From positions 1-13,199 of the forward strand of contig JAWLBW010000114.1 in NCBI GenBank assembly GCA_041687475.1: a stretch of 13,199 nt of DNA. The letters run 5' to 3'. Position numbers and translations under genes: made by a program. Numbering within the stretch: position 1 is the first letter of the stretch; every line of letters starts with the position of its first letter. This DNA comes from JAWLBW01 sp041687475 (GTDB lineage Bacteria > J088 > JAWLBW01). Below are positions 6,143-13,199 of the stretch, piece after piece. Below the pieces are notes generated by a model. The model did not search any database. It saw only the letters and a list, made by a program, of their open reading frames with translations, and had not been told where the DNA came from.

Positions 6143-6751
6143 TCAGAAAAATCTGAGCACGGCCGCCAGAGTGGCGGTCATTGCCGCCATAAGCACGCCG
6201 AGCTTGGCCACTATTTTCGACTCGAGCGAGCTGATCTGGTTGCTGAATTTTTCGTCGAGTGCACCGATATCTCCGCGGAGTGCAACGAGCTCCCCACTCA
6301 GCTTCGAGTCAAGGGACGCGATCTCTCCACTCAGCTTCGAGTCAAGGGATGCGATCTTCCCACTCAGCTTCGAGTCAAGGGACGCGATCTCTCCACTCAG
6401 CTTCGAGTCAAGGGATGCGATCTTCCCACTCAGCTTCGAATCGAGGGCGGCAATCCCGGCGCTCAGCTTTGAATCGAGGGCCGCGAGCTGAGTGCTCAGC
6501 TTGGAGTCGAGGGCAGGGATCTCAGTGTTCAGTCTGGAATCGAGTGCAGCAATCTGAGCGCTCAGTTTGACGTCGAGGGCGTCGATCTTCGTGTTGAGTG
6601 AAAACTCGAGCGCACGAAAGTCGTCTTTGGTTGCCAGGTGCTCGGCGATGAGCAGCAGATTTTCGCCGGCCAGAACGTCGGCTTGTGATTCAGGCATGCC
6701 TGCCTCGGTGAGTTTCCTTACATACCTACGTGAATCGTAAATGGTAGACAT
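6143..6751 (-). CDS. DUF1640/MCUR1-like coiled-coil membrane protein with 11-residue repeats
   Basis: The 202-residue protein starts YDSRRYVRKLTEAGMPESQADVLA, resembling the N-terminus of the DUF1640 (CCDC90/MCUR1-like) family. ATKDDFRALE follows, then about nine 11-residue repeats (about residues 52-150, consensus SLDSKLSGEIA), and a hydrophobic C-terminal helix (about 181-202, LGVLMAAMTATLAAVLRFF) that should anchor it in a membrane. An 11-residue period (hendecad, 3 turns) suggests a coiled coil with little or right-handed supercoil. Bacterial DUF1640 proteins have no settled function. GGAG lies 6 bases before the ATG, supporting the start. It is monocistronic, convergent with the tetrapyrrole gene. 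Repeat number is probably unstable (see the DNA repeat). Confidence 0.75.
   Translation of the reverse strand: MSTIYDSRRYVRKLTEAGMPESQADVLAGENLLLIAEHLATKDDFRALEFSLNTKIDALDVKLSAQIAALDSRLNTEIPALDSKLSTQLAALDSKLSAGIAALDSKLSGKIASLDSKLSGEIASLDSKLSGKIASLDSKLSGEIASLDSKLSGELVALRGDIGALDEKFSNQISSLESKIVAKLGVLMAAMTATLAAVLRFF
6301..6597 (-). repeat. 33-bp tandem repeats with an exact 66-bp duplication inside the coiled-coil gene
   Basis: Nine 33-bp units can be aligned from 6301 to 6597, each encoding one 11-residue hendecad. The first four alternate between two versions, and 6301-6366 is identical to 6367-6432. The remaining five units are progressively diverged. The newest duplication is therefore near the C-terminal end of the coil. 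Confidence 0.9.
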
Positions 6752-6931
6752 TCATGGCTCCAGTTTAGCACGTCCGGGCAACATCCCATCCTCGGCGCCG
6801 ATGATAGCATGAGCAGCTGCCGGAAGAGAAGAGAAAAGCAGCTGGTGGAAGTGCGGACGTACGAAGGGGCGAGAGCAAGCATTATGTGCTGCCGCACCTT
6901 TATCCGGGCCCCTGGGGTGAGCTGCTGCGAA

Positions 6932-6958
6932 AATCCTTAATCCCAATCCTTAATCCAC
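6932..6958. repeat. AATCCNN heptamer tandem array, locus 3
   Basis: Units are AATCCTT, AATCCC (one base short), AATCCTT and AATCCAC. AATCCTT and AATCCAC are identical to units at 100-127. The array lies in the gap between two minus-strand genes. Confidence 0.6.
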
Positions 6959-7085
6959 AAGCCGGGTGCTGGTGGAGTCCGGCCTTGGGTCGATCCTGCG
7001 GGTGCCAAGGGGGAGTTTTCACGGATTTACGGGCGCCGCCCGGTGGCATGCCGATTGAGAGCTGCTATCGGGCTCTGCGAGTCAC

Positions 7086-7113
7086 AAAAAAAGGCGGCCA
7101 ATCGGCCGCCTTT
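7086..7113 (-). terminator. Intrinsic terminator of the large lipoprotein gene
   Basis: AAAGGCGGCC (7090-7099) and GGCCGCCTTT (7104-7113) form a perfect 10-bp stem with an AATC loop. On the minus strand the stem ends in a run of seven T (7092-7086). It sits 11 bases past the stop codon of the gene ending at 7125. This is a textbook rho-independent terminator. Confidence 0.92.
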
Positions 7114-7124
7114 CTGCTGAAGAG

Positions 7125-10100
7125 CTATCGCCAGCCCAGTCGTGTCGTACCGGTGTTGGGACAGGCTGGGCCCGGGCAGGGAGTGTCGAATGCCGAATCG
7201 CCGTCGGCATCGACGTAAACCGGGTTGGCCACCGCCGTCGGGCGCTGTCCGGCCATGTCGGGTTGGAACGCCGTGCCGGTCACAACCGGAACAAGCCACG
7301 CATCGGCCGAGAGCGCAATGGTTTCCGTGACCTCGGCTACGAGACGGCCGAAGCCCGTGCCGTCGCTCCGGCAACTGTTGCCGCTTGCGTCGACCAGGCC
7401 GGTGCGCCCGTCGTAAACGGCAGGCGCCAGGGTTACCGAGGTGACCGGTCCGAGAGTGGCCGTGGGAATGCCACCCGTAACCGTCGGCGCGGTAACGGCG
7501 GTGTTGGCAAAAATCTCCAGCCTGTCGACAGGAGCCCAGCAGGGACTTTCGACACGCACGGTTACATCTACTTCGTTTCCGCTGGGCAGACGCAGTACCT
7601 CGCCGATGCCTACGGCCTGCGCCGACAAACCCTTGGGCGCAACGGAAATGGTGAGGGTCGGGGCGTTCGAAATGACGTTTCGCGAGGCCTTCTTCGTCTC
7701 GACGGGCGCGAGTGCCTCGTTTACCTTGCCGATGGCCTGGTAACGCGTCTGCGCTTCGCTGCTCTTGAAGTCGGTCTTTGAAATCTGCGTGCCGACATAG
7801 TTGCGAGGTCTTGCGGCCGGCAGGTTTTCGAACCCGTTGGCGGCACCCGAGGCCATGGCCACCAGGTCGGGCAGTTCGCCGCGTGCTGCGTCGGGATTGT
7901 TGTAACCGATGTTGAGAAGCGCAAACCAGGCATTGAGGCCTAGCTCGAAAACGCTGCGGTCGGGGTGGTACAGCACGTTCAGACCGGTGAAGCTTGTGTT
8001 CTCGTCGCCGACCCAGAGGTTGCTCTCGGCGGCGAGGCCGGCCTGCGCCGGGTCGACGGCTCGCGAGCCCGACGCAATGGTACCCTCTCCCCAGTCTACG
8101 ACCGGATCGGCGGCTTCGAAGTAAGCCTGCAGAACCGAACCGTCCGATGATGGAGCGCCGTAGGGCCGGTCGATTTGCACCAGTGCCTCGGTTCTGAGGC
8201 TCTCGGATTCCATCGCGGCTTTGCCGGCGCCGGTCAGCGAATTCACGAGCGAGTCGATGATGGCGGCGGGGGCGAGCGGGGCGTTGTCAGCTGAGCTGGG
8301 CGTAACGTCCCAGGGGCGCGAGGGGTCGACAACCGGCCAGGCGGCGAAGCTGCCGAAGCCGGCCGTGAGTACGCGCTCGCCCGGCGCCACGGCCACCTTC
8401 GAGCTGACGGGCGTGGGTACCTCGCCCGTGCCGTACTCGGCGTCGAGATCGGCCAGTGCTTCGCTCAGTTCGGTACGAATACCGGCGTCGGCGGCGACGA
8501 CCAGGTCGACCCCGTTGGCAAGGGCGTCGAGAATGACCTGTTCGGGGCTCGCGCTTCCGTTGCCCTGCCACGTTGCCGCATTGAATTCGGCAACAATCTG
8601 CTCGCCGGGCTGCACCACCTGGGCCAGCTCGAGCACGCGATCGATGCGCGTACGCTCCTGTACGTCGACGTTCAGGCGGGCCGTCGAAAAGAACGGTCCG
8701 GCATAGGCGCGCACTTCATAGCTGCCCGGTTCGAGGGCAAGGGTCACGCTGCCGTCGGGCCCCACCGTAGCCAGGTTCAGCTCGGCCGTTGCCGGGCGGA
8801 AGGGCAGCATGGTAACACCGTCGGCGACCCATTGGGCGGGGCTGGGGTCGGACTCGGCCCGCGTAAAGGTCACGATGCCGGGGCGTTCACTGTCGACCGG
8901 GGTGACCACTGCAGGCAGGTTGCCGTCCTGATCGCGAATCGGCGACAGGTCGCGCAGGAACACGCGCAGCGAGCCGCCCGACGGCAGCGTAAGGCCGTCG
9001 ATGGCAAGATCGACGCCTTCTTCGACTTCAATGGCGGTAAAGGCAGGCGAGCCAGGCGTGGCATAGGGATAACCCTGCGCATTCACGGCCAGCTGGTACT
9101 TGCCCTTCGGCAGCTGCGCACTGAACCGTCCGTCGGCGTCGGTACGCACGTGGGCGAACGGACGTCCGTCGCTGAAGACGGCCAGATCGGCGCCGGCCAG
9201 CCCTGCGGCCAGGCGGCTACCGTCGGCGCTTTCGACGGTGGTCGTGACCTGTCCGGCAATTTCGCTGGTCGTATTTCCGTCAATAGCGGCCATGCCTTCC
9301 AGAATTCGACCGGCATCGCCCTCGCCGACGATAATGTATCGGCTGAAGGCAGCCGAGCCGCCGCCGGGAATCTCGAGTTTCTCGTCGCTCTTGTCCGTAC
9401 CCGGATTCAGGAAAGCGTCGCGATCCGCATAGCCGGCGAACAGTCCCAACCCAGTGGAAAGCGGCATGACCAGCGCCTTGCCGATGGGGTTGTTTTCGTA
9501 GCGCTCGTCAATCTGGTTAATGTACTGGCGGCTGCCCAGGTGATAACCGTAGCTTACCGTGTCCGACTCGAAAACGGCGGTCGAGATCTGAACGTCGGAA
9601 ACCGGCAGCGCGAATCCGGTGGCACCGCTGAGAAAGGGGGCCGTCGAACCGTAGTCGACTACGTCGCCGTAGCTAATGTTTTTCGCGGCCGACGCGCGGT
9701 TGAGAAACGTCGTGCGAATTTCCACATAATGGGCGCCGGGCCTGAGAATGTAGTCTGTCTTGACCAGCATGCCTACCGTGGCGTCGCGCTCCTGCGAAGA
9801 GGCGTCTCCGCGTGCCGCAGCTTCCTGTACGGGCGTTACGCCGGCCAGCGCAATGTCGTCGCCTTCGGCACGCACGATGGCAGTGCCGGTGGCGCTACCG
9901 TCTTCCAGCACGAAGACACGTGTGTTCGCTACGGTGCGGGTGCCGTTGAATACCGGCGTTACCCGGCCGAGGCGGTCATGTCCTTCTTCACCCGGAAAAC
10001 GGTTGTGGTCGGCGTCGATGAGCAGCCCCGCGCCTTCTACGCCGCTTCGACGTACAATCACGCGAATCCGGTCGTTCTGCAGCAGGAAGTCGCCGGGGCG

Positions 10101-10247
10101 CGCCGTTGCGTTGGGCCCGCCGATGAGTTCGGTGTCATCGGAAATGGCCCGGGCCGAGGCCAGGCTGGTTACCTTGGCGCCACCGCCGAAACAGGCGCTC
10201 AGGGCGGCTGCCGACAGAAGAACCGGAATGCTGGTAAGAAAGCGCAT
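7125..10247 (-). CDS. Large lipoprotein with degenerate CehA/McbA-like PHP domain
   Basis: The 1040-residue product has a lipoprotein signal peptide (LSAC lipobox, C19; Phe at +2, so probably outer membrane). Residues about 25-320 form a beta-rich domain with GDFLLQNDRIRVIV. About 340-395 is a carboxypeptidase-regulatory-like beta sandwich (TDADGRFSAQLPKGKYQLAV), and a second such domain lies near 500-545. Residues about 550-820 resemble a CehA/McbA-type PHP metallohydrolase: GVDLVVAADAG, GSFAAWPV, NAWFALLNIGYNN and RPRNYV line up with its landmarks. The metal-binding histidines look lost (EFNAA at 554-558 for DxHxH, A588, S633). The C-terminus has VANPVYVDADGD, also typical. I infer a structural or binding role rather than catalysis. 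A GGAG 6 bases before the ATG supports the start. A promoter and a terminator flank the gene, so it is probably transcribed alone. Confidence 0.72.
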   Translation of the reverse strand: MRFLTSIPVLLSAAALSACFGGGAKVTSLASARAISDDTELIGGPNATARPGDFLLQNDRIRVIVRRSGVEGAGLLIDADHNRFPGEEGHDRLGRVTPVFNGTRTVANTRVFVLEDGSATGTAIVRAEGDDIALAGVTPVQEAAARGDASSQERDATVGMLVKTDYILRPGAHYVEIRTTFLNRASAAKNISYGDVVDYGSTAPFLSGATGFALPVSDVQISTAVFESDTVSYGYHLGSRQYINQIDERYENNPIGKALVMPLSTGLGLFAGYADRDAFLNPGTDKSDEKLEIPGGGSAAFSRYIIVGEGDAGRILEGMAAIDGNTTSEIAGQVTTTVESADGSRLAAGLAGADLAVFSDGRPFAHVRTDADGRFSAQLPKGKYQLAVNAQGYPYATPGSPAFTAIEVEEGVDLAIDGLTLPSGGSLRVFLRDLSPIRDQDGNLPAVVTPVDSERPGIVTFTRAESDPSPAQWVADGVTMLPFRPATAELNLATVGPDGSVTLALEPGSYEVRAYAGPFFSTARLNVDVQERTRIDRVLELAQVVQPGEQIVAEFNAATWQGNGSASPEQVILDALANGVDLVVAADAGIRTELSEALADLDAEYGTGEVPTPVSSKVAVAPGERVLTAGFGSFAAWPVVDPSRPWDVTPSSADNAPLAPAAIIDSLVNSLTGAGKAAMESESLRTEALVQIDRPYGAPSSDGSVLQAYFEAADPVVDWGEGTIASGSRAVDPAQAGLAAESNLWVGDENTSFTGLNVLYHPDRSVFELGLNAWFALLNIGYNNPDAARGELPDLVAMASGAANGFENLPAARPRNYVGTQISKTDFKSSEAQTRYQAIGKVNEALAPVETKKASRNVISNAPTLTISVAPKGLSAQAVGIGEVLRLPSGNEVDVTVRVESPCWAPVDRLEIFANTAVTAPTVTGGIPTATLGPVTSVTLAPAVYDGRTGLVDASGNSCRSDGTGFGRLVAEVTETIALSADAWLVPVVTGTAFQPDMAGQRPTAVANPVYVDADGDSAFDTPCPGPACPNTGTTRLGWR

Positions 10248-10264
10248 GAGGAACTCCGTAGGGA

Positions 10265-10298
10265 TGTCCGCCGTTTACGCATGGCCTGCACGCGGACA
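10265..10298 (-). promoter_or_regulatory. Inverted repeat at the predicted mRNA 5' end of the lipoprotein gene
   Basis: TGTCCGC (10265-10271) and GCGGACA (10292-10298) form a perfect 7-bp inverted repeat with 20 bp between. With the promoter at 10305-10334, transcription should begin at about 10298, so the repeat would lie at the very 5' end of the mRNA. It may be a protective 5' stem-loop or an operator overlapping the start. Confidence 0.45.
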
Positions 10299-10304
10299 CT
10301 GTAG

Positions 10305-10334
10305 ATTTTAGTCGCTCGCTTACCTGAGTGCAAA
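10305..10334 (-). promoter_or_regulatory. Sigma-70-type promoter of the large lipoprotein gene
   Basis: On the minus strand TTGCAC (10334-10329) and TAAAAT (10310-10305) are separated by 18 bp. Matches are four of six at -35 and five of six at -10. The predicted start lies about 50 bases before the lipoprotein ATG, after the dacA-like gene has ended. Confidence 0.6.
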
Positions 10335-10496
10335 CGGCATGGGCCGCAGAATGGCGACCATTCAGCCGCCTTGCGTTGAACGGGAGGGTCGGAACGAAGC
10401 AGAGAGGGGCGCGAAAACGCCGCCGGCCCTTGCCCGCAAGGCGAGACAAGCCCGGGCGCTGCGGTGCGGAGAGGCCTTACCGTTTTTCGGCGGGGG

Positions 10497-11426
10497 TCAG
10501 TTTGCAGCCACCTGGCTCGGGGCGGCGAAACCTGCTTCAAAAAGGGAGGCGGCAAGCCGGTCGCGCGAGTAGCTGCCCCGTTTTCCGTCGACGCGCCGGG
10601 GCATACCCATGACTACCGTCAGAAGGCGGCGTTCGCCGCGCTCTGCCGAGGCAACGATGCTGTAGCCGGCCTTCGACGTGTAGCCGGTCTTCATGCCGTT
10701 GGCTCCCTCGACCTGGCGAAAGAGGCGGAAGAGGTGATTGCGCTGCTTGATGTTGTTGTACGTCATCCACGTACGGTTGGCGTAGTCGATGTATTCGGGA
10801 AACTCACGCATCATCGACATGGCAAGGCGGGCCATGTCGGCGGCTGAAATGCGGTTTTTCGGCGAGAGGCCGTGTGGGTCGTGAAAGCGTGCCGAGGTAA
10901 GTCCCAGTTCGGCGGCCTCTTCGTTCATCATTTCGACGAAGGCCGCAAGCGAGCCGCCGATGTGCTCGGCCAGAGCCACCGAGGCATCGTTGGCCGACGC
11001 CACGGACATGCCCTCAATGAGTTGGTCGATGGTTACCGGCATGCCCGGCTGCAGAAACATGAGCGAGGTTCCGCGAAGCGGGCGCCGGTAGCCCCACGCA
11101 CGTACCGAGACGGGAACGACGTCATTCTTGGCGATCTTTCCCTCGGCAAGGGCCTTGAAAACCAGGCGCAGGGTCATGACCTTGGTCAGGCTGGCCGGAA
11201 TGAGGGGCTCGTGGGGGTTCGCGCTTGCAAGTACCTCGCCCGAGTCGGCGTCGACAAGCATGTAGGCCCCGGCCGGTTCGCTGACGGTAAGCTCGAGGGA
11301 CGTGCCGCTGCGCAGCATGGGCAGGCGTTCGGGCGCCAGCGGTTCGTGGGCTTCGGAGCTGGCGTTGGCGCCGAGATAGGAAAAGCTCAACCAGAAAGCG
11401 AATGTCAGAAGCGAGCGAGCACGCAT
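10497..11426 (-). CDS. dacA: D-alanyl-D-alanine carboxypeptidase, PBP5/6 family (peptidase S11)
   Basis: The enzyme trims the terminal D-Ala from peptidoglycan pentapeptides in the periplasm. All three active-site motifs are present: S79-L-T-K82 (S79 the acylated serine), S144-A-N146 and K246-T-G248. The supporting stretch GTSLMFLQPGMPVTIDQLIEGM is close to that of characterised S11 enzymes. Residues 1 to about 22 look like a signal peptide. At 309 residues it ends soon after the catalytic domain. The C-terminal beta domain and amphipathic membrane anchor of PBP5 (about 400 residues) are missing, so it is probably soluble or held by another protein. No Shine-Dalgarno is obvious before the ATG; the start is chosen for the signal peptide. 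The GC-rich sequence after its stop has weak hairpins but no U-run. dacA, dacC and dacD cannot be told apart here. Confidence 0.88.
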   Translation of the reverse strand: MRARSLLTFAFWLSFSYLGANASSEAHEPLAPERLPMLRSGTSLELTVSEPAGAYMLVDADSGEVLASANPHEPLIPASLTKVMTLRLVFKALAEGKIAKNDVVPVSVRAWGYRRPLRGTSLMFLQPGMPVTIDQLIEGMSVASANDASVALAEHIGGSLAAFVEMMNEEAAELGLTSARFHDPHGLSPKNRISAADMARLAMSMMREFPEYIDYANRTWMTYNNIKQRNHLFRLFRQVEGANGMKTGYTSKAGYSIVASAERGERRLLTVVMGMPRRVDGKRGSYSRDRLAASLFEAGFAAPSQVAAN

Positions 11427-11593
11427 CGATCAGCCATGGAAAAAACGATTACAAAAATGGCCCTTCGGCGAAAAGAGGATCGTAGTTTAGCAGGTTGCGA
11501 AAAGGGTTTCACGCCGCGCCGCATTACCGCCTGAGCTGCGGGCGAGCGTACCCTTTTATTCTATGTCGGTGAGGGCTGTCGAAGTAAGGGGGG

Positions 11594-13199
11594 TCAGGGA
11601 ACGACGTCGGTTACCGTGCTTGCAAATCCGAGCGGATCGGCTGCGGCCGCCCTGGCGTACAGCCTGTCTGCCTCGGCGGGCATGTCGCGCTCGTCGTACA
11701 GAATGGCGAGGGCGTAGAGCGCGTCCTGGTTGTCGGGGGCCAGCTCGATCGCACGCTCGAGATAGCGCACGGCTTCATCGCCTCGGTTATCCTTGCGGGC
11801 GGCCAGACCGGCAAGAAACCAGGGAATGGCGTTCGAAGGCACCAGATCGCCGGCGCGCGAGTAACTGCTGATGGCGTCGGCGTACTGTTCAAGGCGGTCG
11901 AAGATCACGCCCATGTTGAGGTAAAGCTCGGGGTCGTCGGCGAATTCGGGCAGCGCGTTCTGGAACTCGAGCGATGCAAGGCGGTACTTGCCCTTCTTGC
12001 GGTACTCTTCTTCCATATTGGCCTGCCGGTAGTACAGCAGACCCAGGTCGTAGTGCGTGCGGGCGTCGTTGCGGTTATGCTGCAGGGCGCGGGCATAGGC
12101 TTCGGATGCCTGTTCGTAGAGTGCGCCGCGTTGGGCGGTGTCGGCGAGGTTACCGAGCTCGTACAGGGTTTCGCCCAGGTTGCGCCATGCGGCCCAGTAA
12201 TCGGGGCTGACTTTGACCACGCGCCCGTATTCGGTACGCGCTTCCTTGAGGTAGCCGGCTTCCTGGTAAACGACACCCAGCGCGAAGTGGGCATCGGGGT
12301 CGACCGGGCGTTCGACATCCCGGAATCGGGCGTCGAGGGTCACGGCCATGGCGTAGTCGCGGGCCGCACGGTTGTACTGGCCGAGGTTGTCGTAAATGCC
12401 GCCCAGGTTGAAGTAGGCTTCGGCCAGTCCCTCGCGGTCGAAACGGTCGCCGCGGCGGCGTTTTGTCCACTCGACCCGGCTGACCTTCCCGAAGTAGCGG
12501 GCTGCGTCGCGGTATTCGCCGAGACGAAGCGCAAGCGCGCCCCGGGCCGCGAGAATGTCGGATCCGTCGGGGGCAAGCTCCAGAGCTCGATCGTAAGCCG
12601 CGGTGGCGCCTGTCGGGTCGCCGGCCATGTCGAGCACGACGCCCAGGCCCGCGTGAAGATCGGATTCGTCGGGTGCGACCTCGAGGCCCTTGCGGTAGGT
12701 GTCGACGGCATCGACCACGCGTCCGGCCCTGATATAGGCCGCACCCAGGCCGGCATAGCCCTGCACGGCGCGGGGATCTTCGCGAATCACCTGGCGGAAG
12801 GTGGTCTCGGCCAGGTCCTGGCGGTCGAGCTGATCGTAAGCCACGGCCAGGTTCAGGCGAATGCCCTTGCGGGTGGGATCGATATCGAGCGCGCGCTTGA
12901 AGGCGTTGGCTGCAAGACCGGGGGCCTTTGCTATGGTGTAGAGCACACCAAGGTTGTTCCACGCGGCGGCGTTGCCGGGCGCAAGCTTGACTGCCTCTTT
13001 CAGGTAGCCCAGGGCCTCGCGGTATGCGCCGCGCTGCTGCACCATATAGGCGAGGTTGATCAGGGCGTCGGGATAGGTGGGGTCGGCTTCATGCGCTTCC
13101 CGGAAACGGTCTTCGGCCCCGGCTGAGTCGCCTTCCTTCTCGAGCAGGAAGAGGCCCTCGCGAGTACGTTCGCCGGCCACCTTGCGGCGCTCGAGCGGG
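11594..13199 (-). CDS. Tetratricopeptide repeat protein, N-terminus beyond window edge
   Basis: The visible 534 residues are almost entirely tetratricopeptide repeats. I count about 14, each with the alternating pattern seen in AAWNNLGVLY, AFKRALDIDP and similar. TPR arrays form superhelical scaffolds for binding other proteins; the partner is not evident. A GTG at 13180 could serve as a start, but the frame stays open to the edge (preceding residues PLERRK), no Shine-Dalgarno is visible, and the sequence at the GTG already forms the first helix of a repeat. The true start is probably to the right. Longer linkers sit between repeats 7 and 8 (WTKRRRGDRFDREG) and around repeats 10-11. The C-terminus ends PLGFASTVTDVVP. 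A 167-bp gap separates it from dacA, so operon membership is uncertain. Confidence 0.85.
   Translation of the reverse strand, partial: PLERRKVAGERTREGLFLLEKEGDSAGAEDRFREAHEADPTYPDALINLAYMVQQRGAYREALGYLKEAVKLAPGNAAAWNNLGVLYTIAKAPGLAANAFKRALDIDPTRKGIRLNLAVAYDQLDRQDLAETTFRQVIREDPRAVQGYAGLGAAYIRAGRVVDAVDTYRKGLEVAPDESDLHAGLGVVLDMAGDPTGATAAYDRALELAPDGSDILAARGALALRLGEYRDAARYFGKVSRVEWTKRRRGDRFDREGLAEAYFNLGGIYDNLGQYNRAARDYAMAVTLDARFRDVERPVDPDAHFALGVVYQEAGYLKEARTEYGRVVKVSPDYWAAWRNLGETLYELGNLADTAQRGALYEQASEAYARALQHNRNDARTHYDLGLLYYRQANMEEEYRKKGKYRLASLEFQNALPEFADDPELYLNMGVIFDRLEQYADAISSYSRAGDLVPSNAIPWFLAGLAARKDNRGDEAVRYLERAIELAPDNQDALYALAILYDERDMPAEADRLYARAAAADPLGFASTVTDVVP

Larger units (their letters stand above)
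6752..7124. other. Intergenic region upstream of the coiled-coil gene
   Basis: This 373-bp stretch lies between the 5' end of the coiled-coil gene and the 3' end of the large lipoprotein gene, both on the minus strand. It should hold the coiled-coil gene's promoter. TATCAT-like and TAAACT-like boxes occur on the minus strand, but no matching -35 box was found. It contains a heptamer array (6932-6958) and the terminator at 7086-7113. The rest shows no gene. Confidence 0.5.

Noticed and set aside
6301..6597. CRISPR-like regular repeats of 33 bp
   Set aside because: The units are contiguous with no unique spacers and stay in frame within a coiled-coil gene.
8832..10304. 490-codon open frame on the plus strand, plus similar long frames at 12053-13126
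   Set aside because: They mirror the large lipoprotein and the TPR gene on the opposite strand. The translations have no domain signs, while the minus-strand proteins show signal peptide, lipobox and repeat patterns.
10380..10496. GC-rich inverted repeats after the dacA stop as a terminator
   Set aside because: Several short stems (such as CCTTG/CAAGG) can be drawn, but none is followed by a U-run on the minus strand.
11558..11586. Promoter candidate for dacA (TAGAAT with a weak TTACTT)
   Set aside because: The -10 box is fair but the -35 match is only two or three bases of six, so it is not listed as a feature.

Overview
The window reads as chromosomal DNA of a GC-rich Gram-negative bacterium. 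Evidence for an outer membrane and periplasm is two lipoprotein signal peptides with lipoboxes and an exported D-Ala-D-Ala carboxypeptidase. PrmA and RsmB are housekeeping bacterial rRNA/ribosomal-protein modification enzymes. The taxon cannot be fixed from the sequence. Large lipoproteins with a CehA/McbA-like fold are, to my knowledge, frequent in deltaproteobacterial and myxobacterial-type genomes, so that is a weak guess. No tRNA, rRNA, CRISPR array, transposase or phage gene was seen.

Layout. Positions 1-342 hold no convincing complete gene, only a strong hairpin, a short tandem heptamer array and a second dyad. Positions 343-1022 (minus) are a type II toxin-antitoxin pair: a Phd/YefM-type antitoxin followed by a PIN-domain VapC toxin, with overlapping genes and a near-consensus promoter carrying a direct repeat at the predicted transcription start. 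Positions 1230-2177 (minus) are prmA. A 615-bp divergent intergenic region follows, unusually rich in short repeats, including an array of about 20 degenerate 8-bp units. On the plus strand come rsmB (2793-4121), a transglutaminase-like lipoprotein (4193-5482) and a stand-alone precorrin-2 dehydrogenase (5479-6084). The last two overlap by ATGA.

The rest is on the minus strand. First is a DUF1640/MCUR1-like coiled-coil membrane protein (6143-6751) built from 11-residue repeats, whose DNA carries an exact 66-bp duplication. Next, across a repeat-bearing gap with a textbook terminator, is a 1040-residue lipoprotein (7125-10247) that looks like a CehA/McbA-type PHP metallohydrolase with its metal ligands lost. 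Last are a D,D-carboxypeptidase of the PBP5 family without the usual C-terminal domain (10497-11426) and a protein of about 14 tetratricopeptide repeats (from 11594) that runs off the right edge.

Functional themes are translation-apparatus methylation (PrmA, RsmB), cell-envelope proteins (two lipoproteins, carboxypeptidase, coiled-coil anchor) and one tetrapyrrole enzyme. The genes do not form one obvious pathway. The most interesting signals are the degenerate hydrolase-like lipoprotein, the dispersed short intergenic repeats and the hendecad coiled-coil gene. I did not find a clearly new multi-gene system.
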